Shown here: positions 8,694-17,190 of the stretch, in pieces | Numbering within the stretch: position 1 is the stretch's first letter | Layout of the letters: every line of letters starts with the position of its first letter | Assembly (NCBI RefSeq): GCF_900108065.1 | Contig: NZ_FNVQ01000001.1 | Coordinates: forward strand, 124,001 to 188,000 | Direction: 5' to 3' | DNA: 64,000 bases | Source: Marinobacterium lutimaris | GTDB taxonomy: Bacteria > Pseudomonadota > Gammaproteobacteria > Pseudomonadales > Balneatricaceae | The notes under the pieces: generated by a model | The model's input: the letters and a program-made list of their open reading frames with translations, nothing else | The model's database searches: none | What the model was told of the DNA's origin: nothing | Program-made: the position numbers and the translations under genes

Positions 8694-9022
8694 CCTGATT
8701 CTCCTTTGTTGCTGTTGCCTGCGGCTGTTGAACCCTGGGGCAGTAATACGTTGCGTTCTATAACCCTATAGATTTTGCGCAGTGTACGGCCGAGCTTTTC
8801 CAGATCACCCAGCCTAGGCACTTCGCCTGTGTCGATACGGGCCTGCCAGTCATCCAGTTCAGCGTCGGCGTAATCCAGCAGCTTTTTCGAGCAGCCGTTG
8901 CAGATGCCGTCGCAAAGCTGAGCCTCAGGCAGGGTAAACGGCAGCTTCTCCCTGGCCTGGCTGATCAGTGCCTGCATGGCGGCGCGGGTATCGGGTTTAC
9001 GCGCGTGGGCCGGTTGGGTCAT
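8690..9022 (-). CDS. Small conserved-looking protein with a CxGxCxxC motif
   Basis: I do not recognise a characterised family. The 110-residue protein is soluble and mostly helical. Its one striking feature is LCDGICNGCSKKLLDY around residues 41-56: three Cys in the order C-x3-C-x2-C, which could bind a metal or form a disulphide. The rest is charged, with a second conserved-looking helix LEKLGRTLRKIYRVIERNV. It overlaps the 2-hydroxyacid dehydrogenase start by four bases, so translational coupling is likely. It is probably a real gene, with unknown function. Confidence 0.65.
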   Translation of the reverse strand: MTQPAHARKPDTRAAMQALISQAREKLPFTLPEAQLCDGICNGCSKKLLDYADAELDDWQARIDTGEVPRLGDLEKLGRTLRKIYRVIERNVLLPQGSTAAGNSNKGESG

Positions 9023-9107
9023 GGGCAGATACTCTAACCTATATCGGCTTCAGAGTCGGGGTTCGGGAGGGCAACAGTCAATCCCGGCGATCCCGTCAAA
9101 ACATCGA

Positions 9108-9587
9108 TCAAAAATAGCCGATCAAGCGTCCCGCCAACAGGGTGCCGAGCCAGAAAACGATCGATAGGGTGGCGCAGATGCGGGCGCCGGTGGGAGGTGT
9201 TTCATGGGATAGCCAGAAGCTGGAGCCGGGGCGCGGCAGGATCGCGCGGACAATGACAATATTGAACAGGGCGCTGAGCAGTAGAATCATCTTGCCCCAG
9301 AACAGCGGCGAGGCGGCATAGTCGCTGGCACGGGCGATAAATAGCGGAAAGCCGCATAGAACTGCAAGGCCAAGACCGGACGCCGCGACAGGAATAAGAA
9401 CCCGCCATAGCTGCAGCAGAGGGATGGAACGCCAGCAGCCCATCAGGCGAAGATCCATGGGCAGGATGGAGCCGATCAGCAGGCACACGCCGAGAAGGTG
9501 GCCTGCATTGAACAGCGGGTAACTCCAGGTAGACAGGCGCATGTGGGTGGCCAGTCCGGACGATTCAAGCAGGTTCAGTAGCTCCAT
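9108..9587 (-). CDS. Four-helix integral membrane protein, uncharacterised
   Basis: This 159-residue protein has four hydrophobic spans: about 24-46 (YPLFNAGHLLGVCLLIGSIL), 62-84, 94-115 and 138-157. His28 and other polar residues in the spans could matter for cofactor binding, but no known heme motif is evident. It resembles small DUF-type membrane proteins (DUF6644/DUF2214 style) that often sit beside DUF6152 genes, as here, with nine bases between the two. An inner-membrane role with the exported DUF6152-like partner is an inference from that pairing. Confidence 0.7.
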   Translation of the reverse strand: MELLNLLESSGLATHMRLSTWSYPLFNAGHLLGVCLLIGSILPMDLRLMGCWRSIPLLQLWRVLIPVAASGLGLAVLCGFPLFIARASDYAASPLFWGKMILLLSALFNIVIVRAILPRPGSSFWLSHETPPTGARICATLSIVFWLGTLLAGRLIGYF

Positions 9588-9596
9588 GGATAGCGA

Positions 9597-9983
9597 TCAG
9601 CTCGGTCGGTTGGGGTAGAGGTTGTAGTCCTTACCGGAAATCACGATCCGTTCCGCTTTGACCAGTCGTTGGCTTTGCTGGCTGGAGCGGTGGCCATGAA
9701 CGGTAATTTCGGTGCCGGGTGCCAGCATGTCGGCATCCAGTCCGGCGCGTTCGTTACGCCAGGGCTGTCCCACTTCGATGATCCAGCTTTCACCGTCGAC
9801 CTCCAGGGTCAGTTCGCCGTGCGGGTTGCCCAGGCTCAGTTCGGTGACTGTGCCGGTGATCTCAAACTCCTCGCTGCTGGACCAGCCCCAGCCGTGGTGA
9901 CTGAAGCCCAGTTGCGCGTAGAGCAGGCCGGTGGCCAGGGTGAGTAGTGCAATCCAGTGTCTGAAGCTGTGCAGTGCCGTCAT
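9597..9983 (-). CDS. Exported DUF6152-like protein
   Basis: The start is placed at ATG 9981-9983 because GGGAGA lies just upstream; a longer frame extends to 10199 but its extra 72 residues are Arg-rich and look non-coding. The resulting 128-residue protein opens with a signal-like segment (FRHWIALLTLATGLLYAQLG) followed by FSHHGWGWSSSEEF, then an OB-fold-like beta domain with GNPHGELTLEVDGE and PGTEITVHGHRS. This layout is that of DUF6152 proteins, which are exported and often follow His-rich starts. The partner is the membrane protein just downstream. Confidence 0.75.
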   Translation of the reverse strand: MTALHSFRHWIALLTLATGLLYAQLGFSHHGWGWSSSEEFEITGTVTELSLGNPHGELTLEVDGESWIIEVGQPWRNERAGLDADMLAPGTEITVHGHRSSQQSQRLVKAERIVISGKDYNLYPNRPS

Positions 9984-10098
9984 GTTGAGTCTCCCGGTAT
10001 CGGGTTCTTCGATGGCGCCCAGGTGGATCACCCTTGGGCGTCGGGTCTGATATAGACTGCGACGAGCGGTATTCGTTTCTTTAAAGCGGGTGCGCGTC

Positions 10099-10875
10099 TC
10101 AGGGCATGACCTGGACAAAGCGTTCGCGGAACAGAAAACCCTGCACATAATCCACGTCGAGAATCTGGGCAAAGGCCAGATCCTCCTGGGTCTCGACACC
10201 TTCGAGAATCACCTTCTTATCGGTCTGGTGGGCAAACTCGATCAGCTTGCGCACAAACAGCATCATGCGCTCGTCGTGGCGCACCTTGAGCACGTGCTTG
10301 TCCAGCTTGATCCACTCGACCAGTTGCATGACCGGGATCGACATCAGTGACTGCGGGTTGCAGAGGTCGTCCAGCGCCGTGGGTACATCCATGGCGGCGA
10401 AAGCGGCGATCATCGACAGGCTTTTTAGCGCGTCATTGATCTCGGAATTCTCGATCAACTCCACGACGACACGGTGGTGGCCGTACTGGCGGATCGCATT
10501 GATGAAGGGGTTGTTCAGTGTATCGCGCTGGCAGGCGTAGAAGGCGTCCTGGTCCAGGTTGACGAACAGCAGGGCGTCACGGTCGGCATGTTCAAGCTGC
10601 AGCTGCTTTTGCGCGAACTCGACCTGGAACAGCGTCATTGGGCTTTCGTGAAGGGCGGCGTAAACATAATCCGGGCGAACGCTGGCGCCTTTTGCATCGT
10701 AGAAGCGCGACAGCGCTTCGAAACCGAAAGTCTCGCCGCTATCCAGCGATATGATCGGTTGGTACTCCACGCCGAAGCGTCCCGCTTCAACGACCTCGAA
10801 CAGCGTCTTTGTAGACAGTCCCTGCTGTACTTGTGCGTTCACTCCATGCTCCGTAGGTGCGTTAAAGCGCAACAT
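10099..10875 (-). CDS. EAL-domain protein, predicted c-di-GMP phosphodiesterase
   Basis: A stand-alone EAL domain fills most of the 258 residues. The catalytic Glu of FGFEALSRF is at 53-55. Other expected active-site positions are present: Asn in LFVNLDQD, Glu in VVELIENS, the Asp pair in ALDDLC, Lys in IKLDKH, Glu in ILEGVETQ and Gln in YVQGFLF. Loop 6 is slightly divergent (DDLC in place of DDFG), so activity is likely but not certain. There is no sensor domain and no membrane span. The gene is monocistronic, with ridA upstream and a hairpin between. Confidence 0.88.
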   Translation of the reverse strand: MLRFNAPTEHGVNAQVQQGLSTKTLFEVVEAGRFGVEYQPIISLDSGETFGFEALSRFYDAKGASVRPDYVYAALHESPMTLFQVEFAQKQLQLEHADRDALLFVNLDQDAFYACQRDTLNNPFINAIRQYGHHRVVVELIENSEINDALKSLSMIAAFAAMDVPTALDDLCNPQSLMSIPVMQLVEWIKLDKHVLKVRHDERMMLFVRKLIEFAHQTDKKVILEGVETQEDLAFAQILDVDYVQGFLFRERFVQVMP

Positions 10876-10952
10876 TCTAGAGGGAATGGCGTTTATACAA
10901 AAGCTCCCGACTCAACTGGGCCGCTATATGCAGTGCTTCCTGCTGTTTGAAC

Positions 10953-10985
10953 AGGGCGGTGGGTCAGGGTGAAACCCGCCGCCCT
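10953..10985. terminator. Hairpin between ridA copy 1 and the EAL gene
   Basis: AGGGCGGTGGGT and ACCCGCCGCCCT pair at 11 of 12 positions over a nine-base loop, followed on the plus strand by TTGTTTT. It lies downstream of the minus-strand ridA and upstream of the EAL gene, so it probably ends ridA transcription, though its T-rich side faces the plus direction. Confidence 0.5.
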
Positions 10986-11024
10986 TTGTTTTCTGACTGC
11001 CGGGCTTCGCCGGGATAAACCGGT

Positions 11025-11378
11025 TCAGTCTGCGATGGCGGCGGTCACGGTCATTTCAACCAGGATTTCAGGGCGCGCCATGCGCGCTTCAACACAGGCG
11101 CGGGCGGGTTTGGGCAGATCCGCAACCCAGGCATCCCAGACTTCATTCATCGCCGCGAAGTCTTTCATATCGCGGATATAGATGGTGACCGACAGGATAG
11201 AGGCGGTATTGCTGCCCGCTTCTTCCAGCAGTGCTTCGACTTTGCCCAGGCACTGGCGGGTCTGCTCGGCGATATCCCACTCCGCCTGGCCAGCCGTCTG
11301 GCCGCAGAGATAGACGGTGCCGTTGTGTTTGACGATGCGGCTCATACGGTCGGTGGAGTGGATACGTTCTATAGCCAT
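11025..11378 (-). CDS. RidA-family protein, copy 1
   Basis: This 117-residue protein is of the YjgF/YER057c/UK114 (RidA) superfamily. The [12 protein letters not shown] segment near residues 92-103 holds the Arg expected to contact the substrate carboxylate, and GQTAGQ and [19 protein letters not shown] are family hallmarks. RidA proteins hydrolyse reactive enamine/imine intermediates. It is divergent from dadA, whose flavoenzyme makes an imino acid, which fits that role. It is about 85% identical by eye to the protein at 13937-14290 (18 differences in 117). Confidence 0.9.
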   Translation of the reverse strand: MAIERIHSTDRMSRIVKHNGTVYLCGQTAGQAEWDIAEQTRQCLGKVEALLEEAGSNTASILSVTIYIRDMKDFAAMNEVWDAWVADLPKPARACVEARMARPEILVEMTVTAAIAD

Positions 11379-11657
11379 AGGTTTGTCCTTTTCAGATCTA
11401 TCGGGCCTGTTGGGTGCTGATGAGCGCTTGCCATCAGCGCGCGTTTATACGCGATAGCGCAGCAATCTTTTGCATTTTTTATCGCGAAGAAAACAGATAC
11501 TACGTCAATTTTTGAATTTTTTATCACTGTTAAAATATATTTATGTAACGAATAATCTTGTTATTATTTTAAAATACAGAATAAAAAACCTGTAAAAATA
11601 AATTAATGCAGGTGATTATGTTTTTACAAAATAACTAATCTGTTTTTGAGGTGGGTC

Positions 11658-12914
11658 ATGGCGGTTCTGGTAATGGGAGCGGGCGTTGTTGGCGTAACCA
11701 GCGCATGGTATCTGGCTAAGGCGGGTCACGAGGTTACCGTGATTGACCGTCAGGTTGATGTGGCGTTGGAGACCAGCTACGCCAATGCCGGACAGATATC
11801 GCCGGGGTATTCCACTCCCTGGGCGGCGCCGGGTGTGCCGTTGAAAGCCGTTAAATGGATGATGCAGGATCTGGCTCCGCTGATGATCAGCGGCAAGGAG
11901 TTGGACCTGCAAACTCTCGGCTGGATGGGCAAAATGCTCTCCAACTGTAACGAGGCTGCCTACCGCGTCAACAAGGCGCGGATGCTGCGCGTCGCCGAGT
12001 ACAGCCGCGACTGCCTCAAAGCCCTGCGTAGCGAGATCGGTATCGAGTATGACAACCGCGCCCGTGGACTCACTCAGCTGTTCCGCAGCGAAAAGCAGAT
12101 TGAAGCGGTACAGCAGGATATGGCGGTGCTGGAAGAGTGTGGCGTGCCGTTTGAAGCGCTGAATGTCGACCAGATCGTCGAGTACGAACCGGCACTGGGC
12201 TATGTGAAAGACAAGCTGGTGGGCGGCCTGCGTCTGCCCGGCGATGAAACCGGCGACTGCTTCCTGTTCACCAACCGTCTGGCCAATGAATGCAAAAAGC
12301 TTGGCGTTAAGTTTGTGATGAAGACCGATATCCTCGGGCTCAATACCGAGGCGGGGCGTATCACCAGTGTATCCACCTCGCGTGGCAAGATGACAGCGGA
12401 TCACTACCTGCTGGCGCTGGGCAGCTATTCACGGCAGATGCTGGCCGGTATCGGCATCCAGGCGCCGGTCTACCCGATCAAGGGCTATTCGCTGACACTG
12501 CCGATCACTGATGCCGAGCACGCGCCGGTGTCCACGGTGATGGATGAAACCTACAAGGTGGCGGTGACCCGTCTTGGCGATCGTATCCGCGTCGGCGGCA
12601 CTGCCGAGATCGCCTCTTACAACAAGGAGCTGACCGAGAAACGTCGCCGCAATATCGAGTTTGTGGTCAGTGATCTGTTTCCGGGGGCGGGGGATCTGGA
12701 GCATGCCGAGTTCTGGGCCGGTCTGCGCCCCATGACGCCCGATGGCACGCCGATCCTGGGTGAAACGGCGCTCTCCAACCTGTTTCTGAATACGGGGCAC
12801 GGTACGCTGGGGTGGACCATGTCGCTGGGCTCGGCCAAGTTTGTGGCCGATGTGATCAGCCAGCGGCAGACCGATATCGACCCCGAAGGGTTATCGATCC
12901 GCCGTTACGCGTAA
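11658..12914 (+). CDS. dadA: D-amino acid dehydrogenase
   Basis: The 418-residue flavoprotein starts at ATG 11658 with GAGG six bases upstream; a TTG at 11646 is the less likely alternative. The FAD loop VMGAGVVGVTSAWYLAKAG opens the protein, followed by the DadA signatures ETSYANAGQISPGYSTPWAA and the C-terminal GTLGWTMSLGSAKFVADVI. DadA oxidises D-amino acids to 2-oxo acids at the membrane with a quinone acceptor. The gap to the divergent ridA is very AT-rich and probably holds both promoters. Alanine racemase (dadX) is not adjacent, so D-alanine catabolism is not assured. Confidence 0.92.
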   Translation: MAVLVMGAGVVGVTSAWYLAKAGHEVTVIDRQVDVALETSYANAGQISPGYSTPWAAPGVPLKAVKWMMQDLAPLMISGKELDLQTLGWMGKMLSNCNEAAYRVNKARMLRVAEYSRDCLKALRSEIGIEYDNRARGLTQLFRSEKQIEAVQQDMAVLEECGVPFEALNVDQIVEYEPALGYVKDKLVGGLRLPGDETGDCFLFTNRLANECKKLGVKFVMKTDILGLNTEAGRITSVSTSRGKMTADHYLLALGSYSRQMLAGIGIQAPVYPIKGYSLTLPITDAEHAPVSTVMDETYKVAVTRLGDRIRVGGTAEIASYNKELTEKRRRNIEFVVSDLFPGAGDLEHAEFWAGLRPMTPDGTPILGETALSNLFLNTGHGTLGWTMSLGSAKFVADVISQRQTDIDPEGLSIRRYA

Positions 12915-12968
12915 AGGAGTTTGCAGCGAGTTAGCAGTAGAGGGGCAGCTTTGTAATAGAAGCGCGGC

Positions 12969-13649
12969 TCAGAAGTAGAGCCGCAGCACGGCGTCCGCAA
13001 CACAGACGATTCGTTTGGAACCCTCTACCTCTACCTGAATGCGGTTGGCCATATCCAGGCTGCGCTTGCCCGGTTTCATCGACTTGAGCGTCGTGCGGGC
13101 GCGGATACGGCTGCCGCATTTCACCGGGTGCGGAAAGCGAACCTGGTCCAGTCCCAGGTTAACCACCATGCGTGCTTCCGGATAAGGCGGCTTGTCCGGA
13201 TTTACCGTGTCGGTCAGGTAGGGCAGCAGCGATAGCACCAGAAAGCCGTGAGCGATGGTATCGCCAAACGGCGATTCATCGCGGGCGCGCTGAGGATCGG
13301 TATGGATCCACTGCTGGTCGCCGGTAACGCTGGCGAAGCTGTCGATGCGTGCCTGGTCTACGGTCATCCAGTCACCGACAAATACTTCCTGTTCCAGCTT
13401 GTCCTGCCAGGTGCGATAAAAACTGATTACCTTGGGGTTCATCAGCCCCTGGAACGCCTGCTCATCCTCAGGTTCTGAAAACAGCTTAACCCGCGATACC
13501 CAGGAGTTGTTCAGCGTATTGTTGAGCGAGTGGCTGATAAAGTAAGTCAGCTGGCGCAGGTGTCCAGTGGAAGAGCTTTTCAGGTCCAACGCGGTGATGC
13601 GTGTCTTCAGTGACCTTTCTTTTTCTTTGAGAAACTCAATGACATCCAT
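12969..13649 (-). CDS. MaoC-like dehydratase-domain protein
   Basis: The C-terminal two thirds of this 226-residue protein is a hot-dog MaoC domain with the hydratase signature spread over WIHTDPQRARDES and FGDTIAHGF, which includes the catalytic Asp and His. About 85 N-terminal residues precede it and contain a Lys/Glu-rich start. This resembles R-specific enoyl-CoA hydratases and NodN-like proteins. It converges with dadA. No acyl-CoA genes are adjacent, so the pathway is unclear. Confidence 0.82.
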   Translation of the reverse strand: MDVIEFLKEKERSLKTRITALDLKSSSTGHLRQLTYFISHSLNNTLNNSWVSRVKLFSEPEDEQAFQGLMNPKVISFYRTWQDKLEQEVFVGDWMTVDQARIDSFASVTGDQQWIHTDPQRARDESPFGDTIAHGFLVLSLLPYLTDTVNPDKPPYPEARMVVNLGLDQVRFPHPVKCGSRIRARTTLKSMKPGKRSLDMANRIQVEVEGSKRIVCVADAVLRLYF

Positions 13650-13840
13650 CGTCAGGGCCTGCTTCTGGTAGTGCCGAGTGGGCGATCATAACACTGGGTC
13701 ATCCGGTTTTGAGCCTGAAGGTGGGCGACATCGGCCATGCAACCGGAAAATCGGCCTGCAACCGAGAGTTGCAGCCGGTAAAACCTTGTGATTCAAGCGG
13801 AAGGAGGAAAAGCAGGGTAACGCTATTTGCGCGAAAAGCG

Positions 13841-13868
13841 AACAGCACCGCCTTATGACGGTGCTGTT
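13841..13868 (-). terminator. Terminator of the ridA-ended amine oxidation operon
   Basis: AACAGCACCG and CGGTGCTGTT form a perfect ten-base stem with an eight-base loop, about 70 bases past the stop of ridA copy 2 on the minus strand. It is followed on that strand by CGCTTTTCGC. Position and strength suggest it ends the operon 22108-13937. Confidence 0.65.
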
Positions 13869-13936
13869 TGGGTGTTGTATCACTGCTATTTGGTGTTAAG
13901 CCGCGACACTACTGGCATTTGGAGGGGGAGCGTGCG

Positions 13937-14290
13937 TTAGTCAGCCAGGGCTGCAGTAACCGACATTTCCACCAGAACGATAGGGCGTGCCATGCGCGCT
14001 TCTACACAGGCGCGTGCGGGCTTGGCCCGATCAGCGAACCAGGCGTCCCAGACTTCATTCATAGCGGCAAAATCTTTCATATCACGGATATAGATGGTGA
14101 CAGAAAGAATGGAGTCGCTATTACTACCAGCTTCGTTCAGCAGCGTGTCAATTTTAGTCAGGCACTGGCGCGTCTGTTCTGCAATATCCCACTCCTCCTG
14201 GCCGGCGGTCTGGCCGCAGAGATAAACGGTACCATTGTGTTTAACGATACGGCTCAGACGGTCGGTGGTGTGAATGCGTTCTATAGTCAT
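13937..14290 (-). CDS. RidA-family protein, copy 2
   Basis: This 117-residue RidA protein is a close paralogue of the one at 11025-11378; the core [19 protein letters not shown] and [12 protein letters not shown] are identical. It is the last gene of a nine-gene operon containing two kinds of FAD amine oxidase. RidA would clear the imine/enamine products of those oxidases. The two copies lie less than 3 kb apart on the same strand, each next to a flavin amine oxidase locus, so they look like a recent duplication retained for local use. Confidence 0.9.
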   Translation of the reverse strand: MTIERIHTTDRLSRIVKHNGTVYLCGQTAGQEEWDIAEQTRQCLTKIDTLLNEAGSNSDSILSVTIYIRDMKDFAAMNEVWDAWFADRAKPARACVEARMARPIVLVEMSVTAALAD

Positions 14291-14347
14291 TTTCTCTGAT
14301 TTCTCGGAGGTTTAGGTTTGCCGCCGGAATCGGTCCGGCAGCGCGAT

Positions 14348-15496
14348 TTAAAGCAGGGGGTGGGAGCTGAATTCGCTGCTTACGCCTGTATCGAAACGGT
14401 CGTAACGAAACGGCTCGATCGAATAGCTCAGTGGCTTGCCCTGAATAAGACGAGCCAGGGTTTCCCCGGTAACCGGTCCCATCTGGAAGCCGTGGGCGGA
14501 AAAGCCGAAAGCGTGAAAGGTATTGGGCTTGGACCCGGCTCCCAGTACCGGGATCTGATCCGGTGTGACGCCTTCAATACCGGCCCAGCTGCGGTTTATC
14601 CGCGCTTGGTTCATCAGTGGGAAGATGGTGCGCGCATTGTTGGCGCACTTGGCCAGTTCTGTTGTATTGACGCTGGCATAGTTGCGGTCAGGGTAGGCTT
14701 GACCTCGATAGCCGCCACCTACGAGCACAGTTCCGTTTTCGAACTGCTTGAACGAGAGTGGCCGGCTGGTTGCCCCAACAACGCCTTCCATAAAGATAGG
14801 CATGCGCTGTGTGATCAATAGCATGGGAGCCTGGGGCTGCAGGGGAATGTTGTCTCCCAGCAGTTCGGCGATTTTATGTCCCCAGGCGCCGGCGCAGTTG
14901 ACGATCACGCGTCCCGCAAAGCTCTGCTGCGCGGTGCTCACCTTCCAGCTGTCACCGTCTCTGGTTATGCCGGTCACGGTGCAATCCTCGACGATTCTGG
15001 CTCCCTGGGCAGTGGCTGCCCGAGCGAAGGCCGAGGTTGCCTTGTAGGGGATGGCGCTGCCATCTCCCTCGACGACAATACCACCGAGACAGTGCGGTGA
15101 GATGGCGGGCAGGAGGGAGCGTAACTGCTGTTGGTCGATCAGCTCTTCATGCTCAAAGCCAAGTGCCTGCACGCTGGCGACCCGCTTTTTAAGAGTGGCG
15201 ATATCCGCTTCGCTTTCGGCGACTTTGATCTGTCGTGATGCATGAAAGCCGGTATCGGCCTCAAGCCATTCGTCGAGCTGCGGCCAGATTTCGCTGGCGC
15301 GGCGGGATAGCGGGACCTCGGCAAGGTGTCGGCCCAGCCTGCGTACTCCCCCGGCGTTGACGCCGGAGGCGTGACGGGCAACGTGATCTTTCTCCAGTAC
15401 GATGCAGGAAACTCCATCCTTGGCGAGGTTCCAGGCCGTGGCACAGCCTTGAATACCGCCCCCAATGATAATGACGTCAGCGGTTTCAGTTTTCAT
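14348..15496 (-). CDS. FAD oxidoreductase, beta-type subunit of a three-part amine/opine dehydrogenase
   Basis: The 382-residue DAO-type flavoprotein begins with IIIGGGIQGCATAWNLAKDG and ends with the FAD-contacting HAFGFSAHGFQMGPVTGE. It matches HcnC, OoxB and the beta subunit of D-hydroxyproline dehydrogenase in size and style. Its start overlaps the stop of the upstream alpha-type subunit gene. In the known relatives this subunit carries out C-N oxidation and passes electrons to the FAD/Fe-S partner. The substrate (an opine, D-hydroxyproline, or another secondary or D-amine) cannot be chosen from sequence alone. Confidence 0.85.
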   Translation of the reverse strand: MKTETADVIIIGGGIQGCATAWNLAKDGVSCIVLEKDHVARHASGVNAGGVRRLGRHLAEVPLSRRASEIWPQLDEWLEADTGFHASRQIKVAESEADIATLKKRVASVQALGFEHEELIDQQQLRSLLPAISPHCLGGIVVEGDGSAIPYKATSAFARAATAQGARIVEDCTVTGITRDGDSWKVSTAQQSFAGRVIVNCAGAWGHKIAELLGDNIPLQPQAPMLLITQRMPIFMEGVVGATSRPLSFKQFENGTVLVGGGYRGQAYPDRNYASVNTTELAKCANNARTIFPLMNQARINRSWAGIEGVTPDQIPVLGAGSKPNTFHAFGFSAHGFQMGPVTGETLARLIQGKPLSYSIEPFRYDRFDTGVSSEFSSHPLL

Positions 15497-16871
15497 CTTT
15501 CAGGCTTGCCAGTTCGCTTAGATTAAGGGGTTTCACAGGTGCACGCAGGCGGTAGTAGCCGGTCTCTTCCACTGGGCGCTTGGTCAGTCGCGATAAGGTT
15601 TCCGATACGGTTATGCCGCATTGGCGACCCTGGCAGGGGCCCATCCCACAGCGGGTGAAGCTTTTGAGCTGGTTAGGGCCAAGGCATCCCTTCTCAGTCG
15701 CCGCTTTGAGTTCAGACAAGCGCACTTCTTCACAGCGGCAGATAACGGTTTCGCTCTCAGGTGGAGAGCGGAACTGCTCGGCAGGACGGTAGAGAACATC
15801 CAGAAATGGCCTGAATGCCAGTTCTTTATCGAGTGCCTTGCGGATGGGTTGGGCCCGGCTATCGCGCGCACTTGCGTCGAGGTTGCCGGAGAGGGATGCG
15901 ATCTGCAGCGCTGCCAGTCGGCCCCTGAGCGCGGCAGCAACCGCGCCGCCGATGCCGAGTCCGTCGCCGGCGATGAAGAGCCGCTCTTCGTTGCTCTGGC
16001 CCCAGGCGTCTGTTTCCGGTGTCCAGCAGAGTTGCTGATCGTTCCAGTGATGCTTGCAGCCGCTGGCCATGGCCAGGTTGACCTGAGGAATGACACCCTG
16101 ATGCAGGAACAGGTGGTCGGTATCAAGCTTATGCCGACCGCTTTTACCGCTGAAGCTGACTGCCGTTAGCTTTTGTTGGTCGTCGGCGATTGCTGCGATC
16201 TGATCCACATGTTTGTGGATGGTGACGCCGGCTGCCTTGATATCGCTGATCAGCTTCAAGCCTTTTTTCAGGTAGCTGCGTCCCGACCAGGCCGCACCGA
16301 TCTCTTTGGCTGCCGCAACATAGTTCCCGGATTCGGTGGTATCGAGGACCGCCTTGACGTTGACTCCGGCTTTAACGTACTGCCATACGATGAGGTATAG
16401 CAGGGGGCCGCAACCGGCAAAGACTGCGTCTTCAGCTGCCAGCCCCGAGTTCTTAAGTAGCGTTTGGGCGCCGCCCGCAGTCATTACACCGGGCAGTGTC
16501 CAGCCGGGTATCGGCATGGGGCGCTCCTGAGCGCCTGAGGCGATCAATACCCGGTCGGCGGAAACCGCCTGGGATTTTCCGGCGACCGAGTAGAATACCT
16601 CACCTTTGGGTTCGATCTGCCACGCGGTAGCACCGGTGATATGTTCGCACTGACTTGCTTTAAATGCTTCTAGCAGGGGGACGCCGGCCTGGTATTCGGG
16701 CCCGAGAATCTGCTTGTCGCTGAGTCGCTGGTGTCCAGCGTTGCGGTAAATCTGTCCGCCGCCGCGGGGTTGCTCGTCCAGAAGAAGGCAACTCAGGCCG
16801 AGGCCGCTTGCCTCTATCGCAGCCGACATGCCCGCGGGGCCAGCGCCGATGATCACCAGGTCATACTTCAT
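15486..16871 (-). CDS. FAD/NAD-type subunit with BFD-like Fe-S domain, alpha-type subunit of a three-part dehydrogenase
   Basis: The 461-residue protein has an N-terminal FAD loop (VIIGAGPAGMSAAIEASGLG), a second dinucleotide site (AVFAGCGPLLYLIVWQYV) and a C-terminal BFD-like [2Fe-2S] domain with CRCEEV and CGMGPCQGRQC. That layout is HcnB/OoxA. It overlaps the ferredoxin-like subunit gene upstream by about 11 bases and the beta-type subunit gene downstream, so the three are translationally coupled. In hydrogen cyanide synthase, opine oxidase and D-hydroxyproline dehydrogenase these subunits form one complex. Confidence 0.87.
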   Translation of the reverse strand: MKYDLVIIGAGPAGMSAAIEASGLGLSCLLLDEQPRGGGQIYRNAGHQRLSDKQILGPEYQAGVPLLEAFKASQCEHITGATAWQIEPKGEVFYSVAGKSQAVSADRVLIASGAQERPMPIPGWTLPGVMTAGGAQTLLKNSGLAAEDAVFAGCGPLLYLIVWQYVKAGVNVKAVLDTTESGNYVAAAKEIGAAWSGRSYLKKGLKLISDIKAAGVTIHKHVDQIAAIADDQQKLTAVSFSGKSGRHKLDTDHLFLHQGVIPQVNLAMASGCKHHWNDQQLCWTPETDAWGQSNEERLFIAGDGLGIGGAVAAALRGRLAALQIASLSGNLDASARDSRAQPIRKALDKELAFRPFLDVLYRPAEQFRSPPESETVICRCEEVRLSELKAATEKGCLGPNQLKSFTRCGMGPCQGRQCGITVSETLSRLTKRPVEETGYYRLRAPVKPLNLSELASLKDEN

Positions 16872-17187
16872 GGAAAAGCTCCTCCTGAGCTGTGGTTAAT
16901 TCACCGGGGCCTAATTGAGTTCTCACGTGCATCCCCTGGCGTACCTCCAGCATGCAGGCTTGCTGGTTGTTGATACCGTCGATTTCGACCAGGCATTCGA
17001 AACAGGCACCCATCAGGCAGAAAGGACCGCGAGGCACGCCTGATACCGGACTGGTGCGGCTTTGACGACGTTGTTGCAGCAACATAGCGGCTGCGACCGT
17101 GAAGCCCTCCGGAACCTCAATGGATTCACCGTCCAGCAGCAGGGTCACGAGCTTTGACTGGGGAGCATTACTGATATCTCGAAACAT
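16861..17187 (-). CDS. [2Fe-2S] ferredoxin-like small subunit of a three-part dehydrogenase
   Basis: This 108-residue protein has a beta-grasp fold with the cluster motif CLMGACFEC (C-x4-C-x2-C) near residues 52-60 and a fourth Cys in NNQQACMLEV. It matches HcnA and the gamma subunit of D-hydroxyproline dehydrogenase, and the N-terminal domain of sarcosine oxidase alpha. It lies four bases after the single-chain FAD oxidase gene and overlaps the next subunit. Its role is to relay electrons within the complex. Confidence 0.85.
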   Translation of the reverse strand: MFRDISNAPQSKLVTLLLDGESIEVPEGFTVAAAMLLQQRRQSRTSPVSGVPRGPFCLMGACFECLVEIDGINNQQACMLEVRQGMHVRTQLGPGELTTAQEELFHEV

Positions 17188-17190
17188 AAT

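Noticed and set aside
9984-10199. N-terminal extension of the DUF6152-like protein
   Set aside because: The extra 72 residues are Arg-rich without a signal peptide; the internal ATG has a good ribosome site and a clean signal sequence.
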